A stretch of 64,000 nucleotides of DNA from Desulfobulbaceae bacterium UBA2273. Its GTDB lineage: Bacteria > Desulfobacterota > Desulfobulbia > Desulfobulbales > Desulfurivibrionaceae. The notes under the pieces are model-generated. The model worked only from the letters and a program-made list of their open reading frames with translations, did not search any database and was not told the origin of the DNA. Positions 53,030-63,929 of the stretch are shown one piece after another (the stretch's first letter is position 1; each line of letters begins with the position of its first letter). A program made the position numbers and the translations under genes. The stretch is taken from contig DDWZ01000028.1 in NCBI GenBank assembly GCA_002347095.1, forward strand, positions 130,163-194,162, given 5' to 3'.

Positions 53030-54903
53030 GCCAGGCAGCGGAGGTCTACATGCTGGGAAAAGAGAGGGGGCGCAGTGGGTTTCAGCCCGGCAGGATATCG
53101 CGGGCAGAGATTCTGGATCTTCTTGATAACAATGGCCTCACCGCCTGGTTCCAGCCTGTTTTTTCCCGGCGCACCGGGGAGATCTTCGGGTATGAGGCCT
53201 TGGCCAGACTGCGGCAGACTGGAATCCTGCCCTTTGATATCGGGGAGCTTTTTCAGCGAGCCCAGGCCGAAGGGCTCATCTCGACTCTCGATATGCTGTG
53301 CCGGGAAAATGCCTTCTGCCGGGCCGGGGAGCTGGGTTTTGCCCAGAGGAACGCTTACCTGTACGTGAATATCTGTCCTGCCACCCTCATGCATCCCGAT
53401 CACCGGGGCGGCGCCACCGACCGCTTGGCCGAGGAGTGCGGCATCCCCAAGGAGCGGATCATCCTGGAGATCACAGAGCAGGAGGCGATCCGCAATTATG
53501 ATGTGTTCAAGAAGTCGGTGGAGTACTACCGGAAGCGGGGATACAAGATCGCCATTGATGACTTTGGCGTGGGCTACGGCGGGCTGAAGATGCTTTCGGT
53601 CATCGAGCCTGATTTCCTCAAGGTGGACCGGCATTTCATCACCAATATCGACCGGGACTCCTTCAAGCATAATCTGGTGGACGCCATTGCCACCGTGTGC
53701 CACAAGCTCGGCATCACCGTGATCGCCGAGGGGATCGAGCGGCCGGAAGAGCTGGAGGCCATTGCCCGGTTCGATATCGATCTGCTCCAGGGGTTTCTGC
53801 TGGAACACCCCGGGCCGGAGCTTTCCCGCCAGCACCTCGCCCCGCTGGTTGTCCGGGAGGATGCCTCGTACTGCCCGGAAGCCCCGGGCGAGGCCTGCAC
53901 CATCGGTGCCACGGTCAAGTACATCGAGCCGCTTTCTCCGCAACACTCCCTCATGACCGCCCACCAGCGGTTCATGGAGGATGTCAAGCTGCAGGGCATC
54001 CCGGTGGTCGATGACCAAAGGGTGCTGGGCATGCTGAACCGCATGCATTTTCTGGAAAAACAGATGGTCGGCCCCCATGGCTACGGTTTTGCCCTCTCCG
54101 CCCACCGGGCGGTCAAGGACGTGCTGGGGGACGATTTTCTCCTGGTTGAAGCGGCCACGCCCATGGAGGAGGTGGTGCGAAGGATCAAGGCCCGCCGCGG
54201 CAGGCATCTCTACGATGATATCTGCGTGGCCCGAAACGGCAAATATCTCGGCACCGTGGCCATCAACGCCCTGCTTGAGGCCATCACCCGGAAAAGCATC
54301 CAACTGGCCAAGGGGGCAAACCCCCTGTCCGGTCTGCCGGGCAACGAATTCATCCAACGCACCGTGGCCACCTTTCTGCAGCGCAAGGTCAACTTCGACG
54401 TCTGCTACATCGATATCGACGACTTCAAGCCCTACAACGATTATTACGGCTTTGAAAAGGGCGACCAGGTCATCCAGCGGATCGGCAAGCTCATCGTCGA
54501 TATCGTCCAGCCCGGGGTCAACGACCGATTTCGCTTTGTCGGCCATATCGGCGGGGATGATTTCATCGTCATCACCCGGCCCCATGCCTCCCAGCAGATC
54601 TGCCGGGAGATCATCGATGGTCTGAGGGGGCTGCTGCCCGAGTTTCATGGGGAGGAGGAGTTCAGCCAGGGGCATTATTATGCCCGGGACCGGCAGGGGG
54701 AGCAGCGCAGGTTTGCCCTGCTGTCGCTCTCCATCGGCATCGTCAGCACCGAGGAATGCCCGGTGAATTCATACGCGGAGCTGGCTTTTCTGGCCTCCGG
54801 GGTCAAGCGGGCGGCCAAGCAGGAGAAAGGCTCGTCCATCGTCCGCAACCGGCGGGAGGAAGTCCGGTCGGAGATGTTGCTGGAAGACGCAAAAGCCGTG
54901 TAA
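53026..54903 (+). CDS. EAL-CBS-GGDEF cyclic-di-GMP protein
   Basis: A soluble 625-residue protein with the order EAL (about 25-275), CBS pair (about 290-425), GGDEF (about 430-600). The EAL site looks complete: YEALARL, NICP, EITEQE, IDDFGVGYGG, KVDRHFI, AEGIE and LQGF, so phosphodiesterase activity is likely. The cyclase site is GGDDF (about residue 508), a functional-type variant. CBS domains may sense an adenine nucleotide. Translationally coupled to the chemoreceptor, so c-di-GMP output is probably set by receptor or phosphate status. Confidence 0.9.
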   Translation: MSQAAEVYMLGKERGRSGFQPGRISRAEILDLLDNNGLTAWFQPVFSRRTGEIFGYEALARLRQTGILPFDIGELFQRAQAEGLISTLDMLCRENAFCRAGELGFAQRNAYLYVNICPATLMHPDHRGGATDRLAEECGIPKERIILEITEQEAIRNYDVFKKSVEYYRKRGYKIAIDDFGVGYGGLKMLSVIEPDFLKVDRHFITNIDRDSFKHNLVDAIATVCHKLGITVIAEGIERPEELEAIARFDIDLLQGFLLEHPGPELSRQHLAPLVVREDASYCPEAPGEACTIGATVKYIEPLSPQHSLMTAHQRFMEDVKLQGIPVVDDQRVLGMLNRMHFLEKQMVGPHGYGFALSAHRAVKDVLGDDFLLVEAATPMEEVVRRIKARRGRHLYDDICVARNGKYLGTVAINALLEAITRKSIQLAKGANPLSGLPGNEFIQRTVATFLQRKVNFDVCYIDIDDFKPYNDYYGFEKGDQVIQRIGKLIVDIVQPGVNDRFRFVGHIGGDDFIVITRPHASQQICREIIDGLRGLLPEFHGEEEFSQGHYYARDRQGEQRRFALLSLSIGIVSTEECPVNSYAELAFLASGVKRAAKQEKGSSIVRNRREEVRSEMLLEDAKAV

Positions 54904-54935
54904 ACGGGAAAAAAGCAGAGAGGAGGTCGCAGGCA

Positions 54936-55358
54936 ATGCAGACAATGCAACGGGGCGAAGGCATGATCCAGCAGGAACCCGGCATGGTGCTGGTGGTCGA
55001 GGACGACGAGGATATCGCCCACCTGCTCTGTTATTCGTTGCGGAAAAAAATGGTGCCGGTGGCCGTGGCCCATGACGGCCTGACGGCCTTTGCCCTGGTG
55101 GAGCAGTTGCGTCCCGCCCTGGTTCTCCTCGATCTCATGCTGCCGCGCATTGACGGGCGCGAGGTGTGCAGGCTGATCCGTTCGCACCCGGACCGGGACC
55201 TGGCCGGAACCCCGGTGGTCATGCTCTCCGCGCTCGGTACTCCGGAGGATATTGAAAAGGGGATGGGGCTGGGCGCCAATGCCTATTTCGCCAAGCCCTA
55301 CTCGGTGAAGGATGTGGTCTCGGCCACCATGGAGTGGCTTGGGGCCGGGGAGAAGTAA
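54936..55358 (+). CDS. Single-domain response regulator
   Basis: A 140-residue receiver: VVEDDED, phospho-acceptor in VLLDLMLPRIDG, lysine in YFAKPYS. AGGAGG lies 9 nt before ATG 54936. It is 32 bp after the EAL-GGDEF gene and likely ends the chemoreceptor operon. It could be the CheY-like output or a phosphatase/adaptor for the pathway; no CheA is in the window. Confidence 0.88.
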   Translation: MQTMQRGEGMIQQEPGMVLVVEDDEDIAHLLCYSLRKKMVPVAVAHDGLTAFALVEQLRPALVLLDLMLPRIDGREVCRLIRSHPDRDLAGTPVVMLSALGTPEDIEKGMGLGANAYFAKPYSVKDVVSATMEWLGAGEK

Positions 55359-55384
55359 CTGCGGTGCCTTTCGCGGGAGGCTTG

Positions 55385-55418
55385 TTCTCCCTCTCGGTCA
55401 TGAGGCCGAGAGGGAGAA
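55385..55418. terminator. Hairpin between convergent operons
   Basis: TTCTCCCTCTCGG (55385-55397) and CCGAGAGGGAGAA (55406-55418) form a perfect 13-bp stem with an 8-nt loop, between the receiver gene and ptxD, which converge. There is no strong T run on either side. Confidence 0.65.
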
Positions 55419-55435
55419 ATCGTGTGCCGACACGT

Positions 55436-56470
55436 TCACCCTGTTTTTCTGTCGCAGGCTTCGCTGGTCATACATTTGCTTCCGGGTTGGTTGAGCGCAC
55501 CCTGTGGGGTTTTTCCGCCCAAGGCCTGCAAGATATTTTTTGCCGCCTCCATGGCGATTTGCCGCCGTACCGTATTGACGGCGGAACCGAGATGGGGAGT
55601 CAGGAAGGTCTGTTTCCGGTTTTCAAGCAGGTTGCGGGGAATTGCCGGTGGCCGTTCATGCCAGGCCCAATCCTCCATGGCGAATACATCCGCGGCGTAG
55701 CCGGCCAATCGGCCGCTCGCAAGCGCCTCTGCCACCGCTTCTTCATCCACCACCGAGCCCCGGCCGGTGTTGATGAGAAAACTCCCTTCCTTCATCCGGG
55801 AAAGCGCCTCTTGATCGATCATCCGATGCGTTGCCTCCGTTAGTGGCAGGATGACCACGGTGAAATCGCTCTCCGCGAGCAGTGTCTCCAGGGGGGTGAA
55901 GGTCAAGCTCAGGTGCTGCTCCTTGATCGGCGGGAGCCGTTGCTGGTCGAAATAGATAAGGCGGGAGCCAAATCCTTGCAGGCAACGGGCGGTTGCCTGC
56001 CCCACGGCCCCCATGCCGATGATGCCGACGGTGCTGCCGGACAGGCCGGTTCCGTACAGATGCGGCCGCCATCCCTGAAAGCGATCGCTGCGAATAAAAC
56101 GATCTCCCTCCTGCATATGGCGTGACAACCCGATCATCAGCCCGACGGTCAGCTCGGCAGTGGGAATGGTCAGCAGATCCGGGACATTGGTAAACCAGAT
56201 GCCCCGGTCGGTGCAGGCCTGCACGTCGAAATTGTCGTAGCCCTTCAGGGCGGCGCCCACTACTTCCAATTCCGGGCAGCTATCAAGGAAATCGCCGTCG
56301 ATACTGTCCGGCATGAAGACCATGATTCCTTGTGCATCCCTGCACATGGCGCGGAGCTGTTCCGGCGGCCACGGCTCAGTGGTCATATTGGCCACCACCT
56401 CGCAGGATGAAGAAAGCAGATCAAGAACTTCCTGGTGGACATGTTGGGTAATGACAACTTTTTGTTTCAT
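55436..56470 (-). CDS. ptxD: NAD-dependent phosphite dehydrogenase PtxD
   Basis: A 344-residue D-2-hydroxyacid dehydrogenase-fold enzyme that oxidises phosphite to phosphate with NAD+. Beyond the generic GMGAVG nucleotide site (152-157) it carries the PtxD-specific blocks VPDLLTIPTAEL, RFQGWRPHLYGTGL and GYAADVFAMEDWA. K76, R237, E266 and H293 match the catalytic K76, R237, E266, H292 of the Pseudomonas stutzeri enzyme. ATG 56470 has AGGAG 6 nt upstream. It is the last gene of ptxABCD. Confidence 0.92.
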   Translation of the reverse strand: MKQKVVITQHVHQEVLDLLSSSCEVVANMTTEPWPPEQLRAMCRDAQGIMVFMPDSIDGDFLDSCPELEVVGAALKGYDNFDVQACTDRGIWFTNVPDLLTIPTAELTVGLMIGLSRHMQEGDRFIRSDRFQGWRPHLYGTGLSGSTVGIIGMGAVGQATARCLQGFGSRLIYFDQQRLPPIKEQHLSLTFTPLETLLAESDFTVVILPLTEATHRMIDQEALSRMKEGSFLINTGRGSVVDEEAVAEALASGRLAGYAADVFAMEDWAWHERPPAIPRNLLENRKQTFLTPHLGSAVNTVRRQIAMEAAKNILQALGGKTPQGALNQPGSKCMTSEACDRKTG

Positions 56471-56479
56471 CAACTTCTC

Positions 56480-57277
56480 CTATTTGAAACGTTTGCGTAG
56501 ATGGATGCCAATGCCGTCGACCATGGTGACCGCGGCAAGGATAACCAGCAGAATGGCGGTTACCTCCTGGTATTGCATGAGACGTAGAGAACCCATCAAC
56601 TCGAAGCCGATGCCGCCGGCGCCCACCATGCCCATGACCGTGGAGGCCCGGAAATTGTATTCCCAGCGATAGATCGTGACGTCTGCTATCTGGGGTAGCA
56701 CCTGGGGGAGCACCCCATGGGTAACGACCTGGAGCGCGGTAGCCCCGGCGGAACGCGTCGCTTCCAGGGGTTCTTCCGCCACATGTTCGATCGCTTCGGA
56801 GATGAATTTGCCAACCATGCCGATGGAATGAAGGCCCAGGGCGAGAACGCCCGGCAAGGCGCCAAAACCCACGGCCGCCACGAAGAGTATTCCCAAAATC
56901 AGTTCCGGCACCGACCGCAGCCCGTTGAGGATGGCGCGGGCCATCTGGTAGACGACCGGATGCGGTGTGGTGTTGCGTGCGGCAAGCAACCCAAGCGGTA
57001 TCGAGAAAAAAACCGCGATGGCTGTTCCGGCGATGCTCATTGCCAGGGTGTCGAGCAAGGGTTTGAGCCAGGTTTTTGCCGCGCTGAAATCGGGCGGCAT
57101 CCCTTCTGCCATCAGGCTGACAATGGAGGGAACTCCCTCGTACAGACGCTGGGGGTCGAAAAGCCCTGTATAGATGGAGAACCCGCAGATCACCGCGAGA
57201 ATGCCAGCGCTCAGCGCTAAAGTCTTCCGCCACTGGCGTTGCTGTTCATCCAGAATGTCCGAGTATGCTTGCCGCAT
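56480..57277 (-). CDS. ptxC: Phosphite ABC transporter permease PtxC
   Basis: A 265-residue permease with about six membrane segments, resembling PhnE (LPGVLALGLHSIGMVGKF, EATRSAGATALQV, MVGAGGIGFELMG). Its place between ptxB and ptxD makes phosphite the likely substrate. A 9-bp gap separates it from ptxD. Confidence 0.9.
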   Translation of the reverse strand: MRQAYSDILDEQQRQWRKTLALSAGILAVICGFSIYTGLFDPQRLYEGVPSIVSLMAEGMPPDFSAAKTWLKPLLDTLAMSIAGTAIAVFFSIPLGLLAARNTTPHPVVYQMARAILNGLRSVPELILGILFVAAVGFGALPGVLALGLHSIGMVGKFISEAIEHVAEEPLEATRSAGATALQVVTHGVLPQVLPQIADVTIYRWEYNFRASTVMGMVGAGGIGFELMGSLRLMQYQEVTAILLVILAAVTMVDGIGIHLRKRFK

Positions 57278-57291
57278 GCGTTTTCCCCTTT

Positions 57292-59005
<1,714 letters not shown>

Positions 59006-59043
59006 TGTGTCCTCCTTATGATGTGTTTGCCTTTGCTGAGAAG

Positions 59044-59097
59044 AGATTACCCAGGGGAAATTAGGGCGTGGATAAAAAAGGATGCGGATTTGATTAA
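59044..59097 (-). promoter_or_regulatory. PHO-box array and -10 of the ptx promoter
   Basis: On the minus strand: TTAATCA (59091), CGCATCC (59080), TTATCCA (59069), CTAATTT (59058) at 11 bp, then 8 bp and TAATCT (59044-59049). The second repeat is poor, but the period and the 8-bp spacer match the other promoters. Confidence 0.68.
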
Positions 59098-59129
59098 GAG
59101 ATGGGTTCTGCGGGAGAGATTGTTCCCGG

Positions 59130-60185
59130 TCAGATTTTTTCCTGCCGCACATGGAAGGTGAGCGTGGCGCCGGTCACCGAACTGAATCCCGTATAGATGA
59201 AAAGCAGCAGCCAGAGGGCCTGAAAAAAGAGCAGGGGGGCCGGGTTCCAGAGCGAGGCGAGCCCGGCATCCAGATCGGTCCGGCTGCCTGCGCCGCTGTT
59301 GCCATACAGGGCCAGCAGTGTGCAGTAGCCCATACCCCACAGGGCCATTTGCTGGTAGGCGGAAAACTTTCCCTCGCCCCGGTAGTCGGCGCGGAAATAC
59401 TCAGACAGGACGCGCCAGCCAAGGGCGAAGAGGGCGGCGAGCAGGAAGGCACCGCGGAAGTATCCCTCCAAAAAGAGATACATGGCGACCAGGCCGATGG
59501 TCACCGAAAGCAATGAGGTGATGGCCTGGATCGGCACCACCCCCACCCCGGCCAGGCCCGAGGCGTAGGCAATCTTCTTGGTTTCGCCATGAAAGGTGGC
59601 GGCGAAGGGGGCGAAGAGCCGGCGTGCCTTTGGGCCCAGTTCGGACAGGGGCTTGCCGTAGCAGCAGCCGAAGCTGAGGCAGGCGAGCCTGCCGATTCCC
59701 TCGCCCAGCAGATAGGCCACCGCCAGCGCCGCCATCACCGGGATGAGGGAGACCAGCGGCGCGGCGAAGCGTGCGGCCAGGCTGTTATAGGCGGCCACTG
59801 CCGGAGGCATGCTCAACAAGCCGATTATGGCGGCGCCGCCCACGGTGAAGGTATTTTGTTTCTTTTCCACCGCCATGGCGAGCAGCTTGGCTGCAGCCAC
59901 CGAGCAGCCCATCACCCCGAGGACCATTCCGATGATCCCCCACCTGGGCACCCCCAGGGCACCCAGGAACAGAAAGAAGGATATCGCCCCGAAAAGGGAA
60001 CCGCTGGCCAGCAGCGCCCCGTAATAGGTGAGATTGGTGCCGTGCCAGCAGCCGTCCGCCTCACCCTTCTGGGTGGGGATCGCGGCGATGATCTGCCATT
60101 TTTCCCGGGGCAATACGGTGTAGGCCCACAGCAGCAGGGGAAGCAGCGTCAGGCCCAGGATCAGGGTGAAAAGGGAGTTGCTCAT
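59130..60185 (-). CDS. Lgt-like (prolipoprotein diacylglyceryl transferase family) membrane protein
   Basis: A 351-residue protein with about nine membrane segments. The block GRLACLSFGCCYGKPL and the later FRADYRGEG region match Lgt-family proteins of the GCCYG type, which are diverged from housekeeping Lgt and of unproven activity. They probably handle a diacylglycerol-containing lipid. It is followed by ptxA 124 bp away and preceded by a phosphatidylserine decarboxylase-like gene. Confidence 0.75.
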   Translation of the reverse strand: MSNSLFTLILGLTLLPLLLWAYTVLPREKWQIIAAIPTQKGEADGCWHGTNLTYYGALLASGSLFGAISFFLFLGALGVPRWGIIGMVLGVMGCSVAAAKLLAMAVEKKQNTFTVGGAAIIGLLSMPPAVAAYNSLAARFAAPLVSLIPVMAALAVAYLLGEGIGRLACLSFGCCYGKPLSELGPKARRLFAPFAATFHGETKKIAYASGLAGVGVVPIQAITSLLSVTIGLVAMYLFLEGYFRGAFLLAALFALGWRVLSEYFRADYRGEGKFSAYQQMALWGMGYCTLLALYGNSGAGSRTDLDAGLASLWNPAPLLFFQALWLLLFIYTGFSSVTGATLTFHVRQEKI

Positions 60186-60251
60186 CTCGTTGCTCCTGTG
60201 TTGGAGTTTGTTTCAGTTCTGTTCGATTAGAAAATTGCAGAGGCCAAGAAA

Positions 60252-60362
60252 ATCCCCTCTCCCCCCTGCGGGAGAGGGATAGGGTGAGGGGGAAGGTGCC
60301 GGCTCTGATGCCTTTGGTAACTTCACCCACCCCCCAGCCCCCTCCCGTCAAGGGAGGGGGAG
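60252..60362. repeat. GC-rich palindromic repeat between the Lgt-like and decarboxylase genes
   Basis: ATCCCCTCTCCCCCCTGCGG..GGGAGAGG and CCCCCTCCC..GGGAGGGGG arms resemble the repeat at 31198-31312. The repeat covers the stop and the last codons of the decarboxylase gene. Confidence 0.72.
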
Positions 60363-61372
60363 CCAATGGGCTCCTGATTTTTCGCCATGGCGATGAGGGA
60401 GCGCGCCTGGACCTCGACCTCCACCAGGGGGCGGCCGAAACCGAGGCTGAAACGGCTGTGCACGTCGGTTCTTCTTCCTTTTTCCAGGAGATCCCCGGCA
60501 AAACGGATCCGGTCCTTTTCAAAAAACAGGATGTCGGTGCTGCTTCCCGGCCGGTAGAGGCTTTTGGGCTGCCCCTTGCGCAGGAACATGCCGGGGCGGA
60601 TCCGCAGCGGGTGGTCATAGCCCGTGTCGCTGTAACATTGCACGATGTCGCCGATCATCATGGCCACCACCTCCACCATGGCCACATGGCCCACCCCGGT
60701 GCCGCCCGCCACGTCGGTGTCGATGATAGTGACCACCCGTTTGTTCTTGGAATACGGGGTGACCACCTCCACCACCGCGCCGGGATTGCAGGAATGGTAC
60801 ACGCCGCCCAGGGAGTAGTGATCCACCACACGGCCGGAGACCGGGGTATGGTTGTAGTGGTATTTGTCCGGGGTCAGCCGAAAGACGGCGTAGTCGCCGT
60901 GGTTGAAGGTGTCCAGCCAGTGATGCCGCTCAGCGCCCAGCAGCTCCTGATAGTTGAAGAACTTGTCCTTGAGAAAGAGCGGGGAATCGGGGGCCAAACC
61001 GCCCAGGGCCATCCGGGCGTCGGCGGGTGAGACCACGGCCGTATCCGACTGCGGCATGGGGCGGCATTCCCAATAGCGGATCTGCCGTTCGAAGATCTTG
61101 CGGGGGGTGGTGAAGTGTGCGCGTGGGGCCACGCATTCGTCAAGATCGACGCCGCAGCGCGCCAGAAAGCGGGAGTTGCCCCTCAGTCGCGGCCCCAGGG
61201 CCAGATCGAAATGATACAGGCCCAACAGGCTCGACATGCGGGCCGAGGTTGCCAGACGAAAAAGAAAGGGGGCCTTCTCCCGAGCCCGGGAGTAGAGAAA
61301 GCGCACGATCCGGTCGCCGAAGAGTTCCTCGGTCATCACCGTATTGCTCAACCGTTCGATATACTGATGCAT
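60323..61372 (-). CDS. psd: Phosphatidylserine decarboxylase-family protein
   Basis: A 349-residue protein with decarboxylase features: HDTYHYNHTPVSG-like KYHYNHTPVSGRV, GGVYHSCNPGA, VAMVEVVAMMIGD and the self-cleavage region YRPGSSTDILFF, where GSS replaces the usual GST; cleavage at the serine would give a pyruvoyl group. It may make phosphatidylethanolamine or a relative. The last 12 residues (SPSLDGRGLGGG) are encoded by a repeat element and are probably not native. AGGAGAG precedes ATG 61372. Confidence 0.82.
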   Translation of the reverse strand: MHQYIERLSNTVMTEELFGDRIVRFLYSRAREKAPFLFRLATSARMSSLLGLYHFDLALGPRLRGNSRFLARCGVDLDECVAPRAHFTTPRKIFERQIRYWECRPMPQSDTAVVSPADARMALGGLAPDSPLFLKDKFFNYQELLGAERHHWLDTFNHGDYAVFRLTPDKYHYNHTPVSGRVVDHYSLGGVYHSCNPGAVVEVVTPYSKNKRVVTIIDTDVAGGTGVGHVAMVEVVAMMIGDIVQCYSDTGYDHPLRIRPGMFLRKGQPKSLYRPGSSTDILFFEKDRIRFAGDLLEKGRRTDVHSRFSLGFGRPLVEVEVQARSLIAMAKNQEPIGSPSLDGRGLGGG

Positions 61373-61411
61373 GGCTGCTCTCCTGATGGTGCGTATTCGA
61401 CAATACGAATG

Positions 61412-61484
61412 CCCGTTCGTGGTGAGCTTGTCGAACCGCGATTTCCTTGGTACTACAGGCCTTCGACAAGCTCAGGCCGAACGG
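61412..61484. repeat. REP-type inverted repeat upstream of the decarboxylase
   Basis: CCCGTTCGTGGTGAGCTTG (from 61412) is inverted as CTTCGACAAGCTCAGG..GAACGG (to 61484). Same family as 33052-33126. Confidence 0.85.
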
Positions 61485-61526
61485 AGGTGAAGCGTTACGT
61501 ATTAATCGATGCGCCAGCCATTATGG

Positions 61527-63929
61527 CTAAAGCGAGTGTTTCTGCCGCTTAGTGTCCAAATCCTCGGCAATGACCATAAGCTGCAGCAGCCGCGCCGCGT
61601 TCGTGGGGGCGAGAGCATCGCCCAGCAGCTCATCCCGGGTTTGGCGGAGGAAACCGTCGACCTCCTGGGTGCCGAGGATGGCGGTCACTTCATCGCGCAT
61701 CTCCAGGGAAAGCGGGATTTCGCCGCCGGCCATGGCCTCTATGTCCTCGGCCACGTACTGCCATCCTTCGCTGATCTGCTCCTGCCGCAGCTCCTCGCGG
61801 TAATAGCGCTCCGCCGCCAGGTTGAACTCCCTGGCCGACATGTCGTAGGGCGAATCGGCGCCTCCCTTGGCGAGAATCCCGGCGGTCAAGCGGCCTGCGG
61901 CCCCATGCTTGGCAGGCTCCCGCAACCGCAGCTCCAGATCACCCAGCAGATCACCAAAGCCGAACCCTTCCACCAGCTCGGCCGCCTCTTCGCGGATCAC
62001 CGCAAGCAGGGCAAGGCGGTACTCCTGATGCAGCACCCGCAGATAGCCGGGGTAGCGGCGGCTGGTCCGGGTGTTCTTGGTTTTTTTCAGGATGGTCCGC
62101 AGGAAACGGTTGGGCGTATCCTTGTGCACGAAAAAGGTGGGAATGCCGATGGCCGTGCCGAACAGGATCTGGCGGCGCTCGCTTTCCACAAAGGGGGTGT
62201 CGGGGATGTGCTGATGGCTGCAACTGCCCGCGGCTATGAGCTTGAAGGCCAGGGCGTTGAGCAGCATCTGCAGGTCGGTGGCCCGGCCCAGGTCGCCGGC
62301 GAACTGTTCAAATTGCGAATAGTAGCGCGCCTCGAAGCCGGAAAAGCCCATGACCTCGAATTCCCGCAGCTTGTACGGCAGGTAGACCGACATCCGTTTG
62401 TCGAAGATGCCCATCATGTCCAGGTCTTCCTTGAGGCGGCGGTCGTTGTGCAGCCTCCCATCCTGGCTGGCGCTCCGCTCCGTGGAAAGCAGGGCCACCG
62501 GGTAATCGATAAGCCGGAAATCCGGAATGAAATCCCCTTTGCAGCGGCAAGCGCTCCCGACGAGGTGATCGATAAACGGGGGCCCGAACGGGGTGAGCGC
62601 CTGGCCGCAGAACTTGTTCTTCGCCTTTTTTCGCCAGCGCCGCCAGAGCATGCGCAGGTGGGTGTAGTCCAGCTGGTGGGGGAGAAAGCCCAGGGCCTGC
62701 TCCGGGTGAAAATCCTCGAAGGCCAACCGGTAGGGCGCGGCGCTGTAGGTGGTGACAAAAAGGGGGAGGAAATGCTCCATGACCTTGGCCACCAGATCGC
62801 CCATGCATTTCTCGTGGCGGGGGGTGAAGCCGGAGGCCGGATCGCCCAGCATCCGGCTCATCTTGCGGCTGCCCATGCTGACGTGGGTGCCGTTGTTGGC
62901 CAGGCTGATGTTGGAGGTGTGGGGCATCATCACCAGGTTGGTGGTGATGATGCCGGCCTCGCGCATCTTCATCACCGCGTTCAGGTGGCTGCGGCTCAAG
63001 ACCTGGTGGCAGAGGATCATGTACTGGTGCTTGGCCTCGCCTTCGTCCCAGCCCGAGAGGCAGGGGCTCATGAAGAGCTTGCGGTAGAAGGCGTCGGAAA
63101 TGCATTCGTTCAAAGCCCGCTGCCGCATGGGCGGATGGGGGGAGAAGAAGAGCATAGCTTTCTGCCCCCGGTGGGCCAGTTCGAACTTTTCATTGGCATA
63201 CATGATCAGCAATTGGGTGAAGAGAAAGCGTTTGGCCGTCTCCCTGGCCAGGGCACGGCCATAGCCGGTGTTGGGGGTCATGGTGGTGACATGGAAGGAA
63301 AAGGTCTCCGGCGAAGTATTGTCGCTCAGCAGATGGGTGAGCAACCGGCTCCCGGTTCTGCGCACTGTTTCCTGGCTCCCGCCTTGGCCTATGACATCGG
63401 CCAGGGCCAGCTTGAGCAGATAGCTGATGGGGATTCGCAGGTGTTTCTCTCCTCCCTCCTCCACAAAGAAGCGGGCGGTATCAGTGCGTTCGCCCCGGGT
63501 GGGGTCCTGTTTGTCGGCCTTGAGGTCTGCGGCCAGGGTAAGTATGGCGTTGGGGTGCAGGCGAGAGAGAGGGAAGCGCACCCAACTGTTTTCCCAAACC
63601 TGCTCCACGTTATCGCTGAGGTAGCGCTCCAGATCCCGGTGGGCCCGGGGCGAGGTTTCGCCGCGGTGGGCCCGTTTGATGATGTTGGCGTAGTAGCTCG
63701 ATTGCTCAATGGCCCGGGGCAGATCCGCCGCCTCGCGGCTGCCGGATACCGCCACCTGCAGCTCGTTTTCGCAGCCGGCGGTGGCGTCGGAGCCGAAAAA
63801 AGGCAGGCTGGCCGGGCGAAGGGGATCAAGACCGAGCAGGGAAATGCACTCGCGTTCCGTGGGTCTGGGATCTTGCCCCGTGCCTGTCCGGGTCAAGGAA
63901 ATGTCCGCAAAGGAAAGTCTGCTCACCAT
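61527..63929 (-). CDS. Large conserved-looking protein of unknown function in a lipid gene cluster
   Basis: An 800-residue soluble-looking protein without signal peptide or membrane helices. Visible blocks include a His/Asn-rich centre (TTNLVMMPHTSNISLANNGTH), a cysteine patch CRCKGDF, SCSHQHIPDTPF and arginine-rich stretches RRWRKKAKNK. Glutamate-rich helices fill the last 200 residues. I recognise no family. It runs into a decarboxylase and an Lgt-like gene on the same strand, with REP repeats between, so a role in lipid or envelope modification is inferred. The ribosome site (GGGGGTG) is close to ATG 63929. Confidence 0.6.
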   Translation of the reverse strand: MVSRLSFADISLTRTGTGQDPRPTERECISLLGLDPLRPASLPFFGSDATAGCENELQVAVSGSREAADLPRAIEQSSYYANIIKRAHRGETSPRAHRDLERYLSDNVEQVWENSWVRFPLSRLHPNAILTLAADLKADKQDPTRGERTDTARFFVEEGGEKHLRIPISYLLKLALADVIGQGGSQETVRRTGSRLLTHLLSDNTSPETFSFHVTTMTPNTGYGRALARETAKRFLFTQLLIMYANEKFELAHRGQKAMLFFSPHPPMRQRALNECISDAFYRKLFMSPCLSGWDEGEAKHQYMILCHQVLSRSHLNAVMKMREAGIITTNLVMMPHTSNISLANNGTHVSMGSRKMSRMLGDPASGFTPRHEKCMGDLVAKVMEHFLPLFVTTYSAAPYRLAFEDFHPEQALGFLPHQLDYTHLRMLWRRWRKKAKNKFCGQALTPFGPPFIDHLVGSACRCKGDFIPDFRLIDYPVALLSTERSASQDGRLHNDRRLKEDLDMMGIFDKRMSVYLPYKLREFEVMGFSGFEARYYSQFEQFAGDLGRATDLQMLLNALAFKLIAAGSCSHQHIPDTPFVESERRQILFGTAIGIPTFFVHKDTPNRFLRTILKKTKNTRTSRRYPGYLRVLHQEYRLALLAVIREEAAELVEGFGFGDLLGDLELRLREPAKHGAAGRLTAGILAKGGADSPYDMSAREFNLAAERYYREELRQEQISEGWQYVAEDIEAMAGGEIPLSLEMRDEVTAILGTQEVDGFLRQTRDELLGDALAPTNAARLLQLMVIAEDLDTKRQKHSL

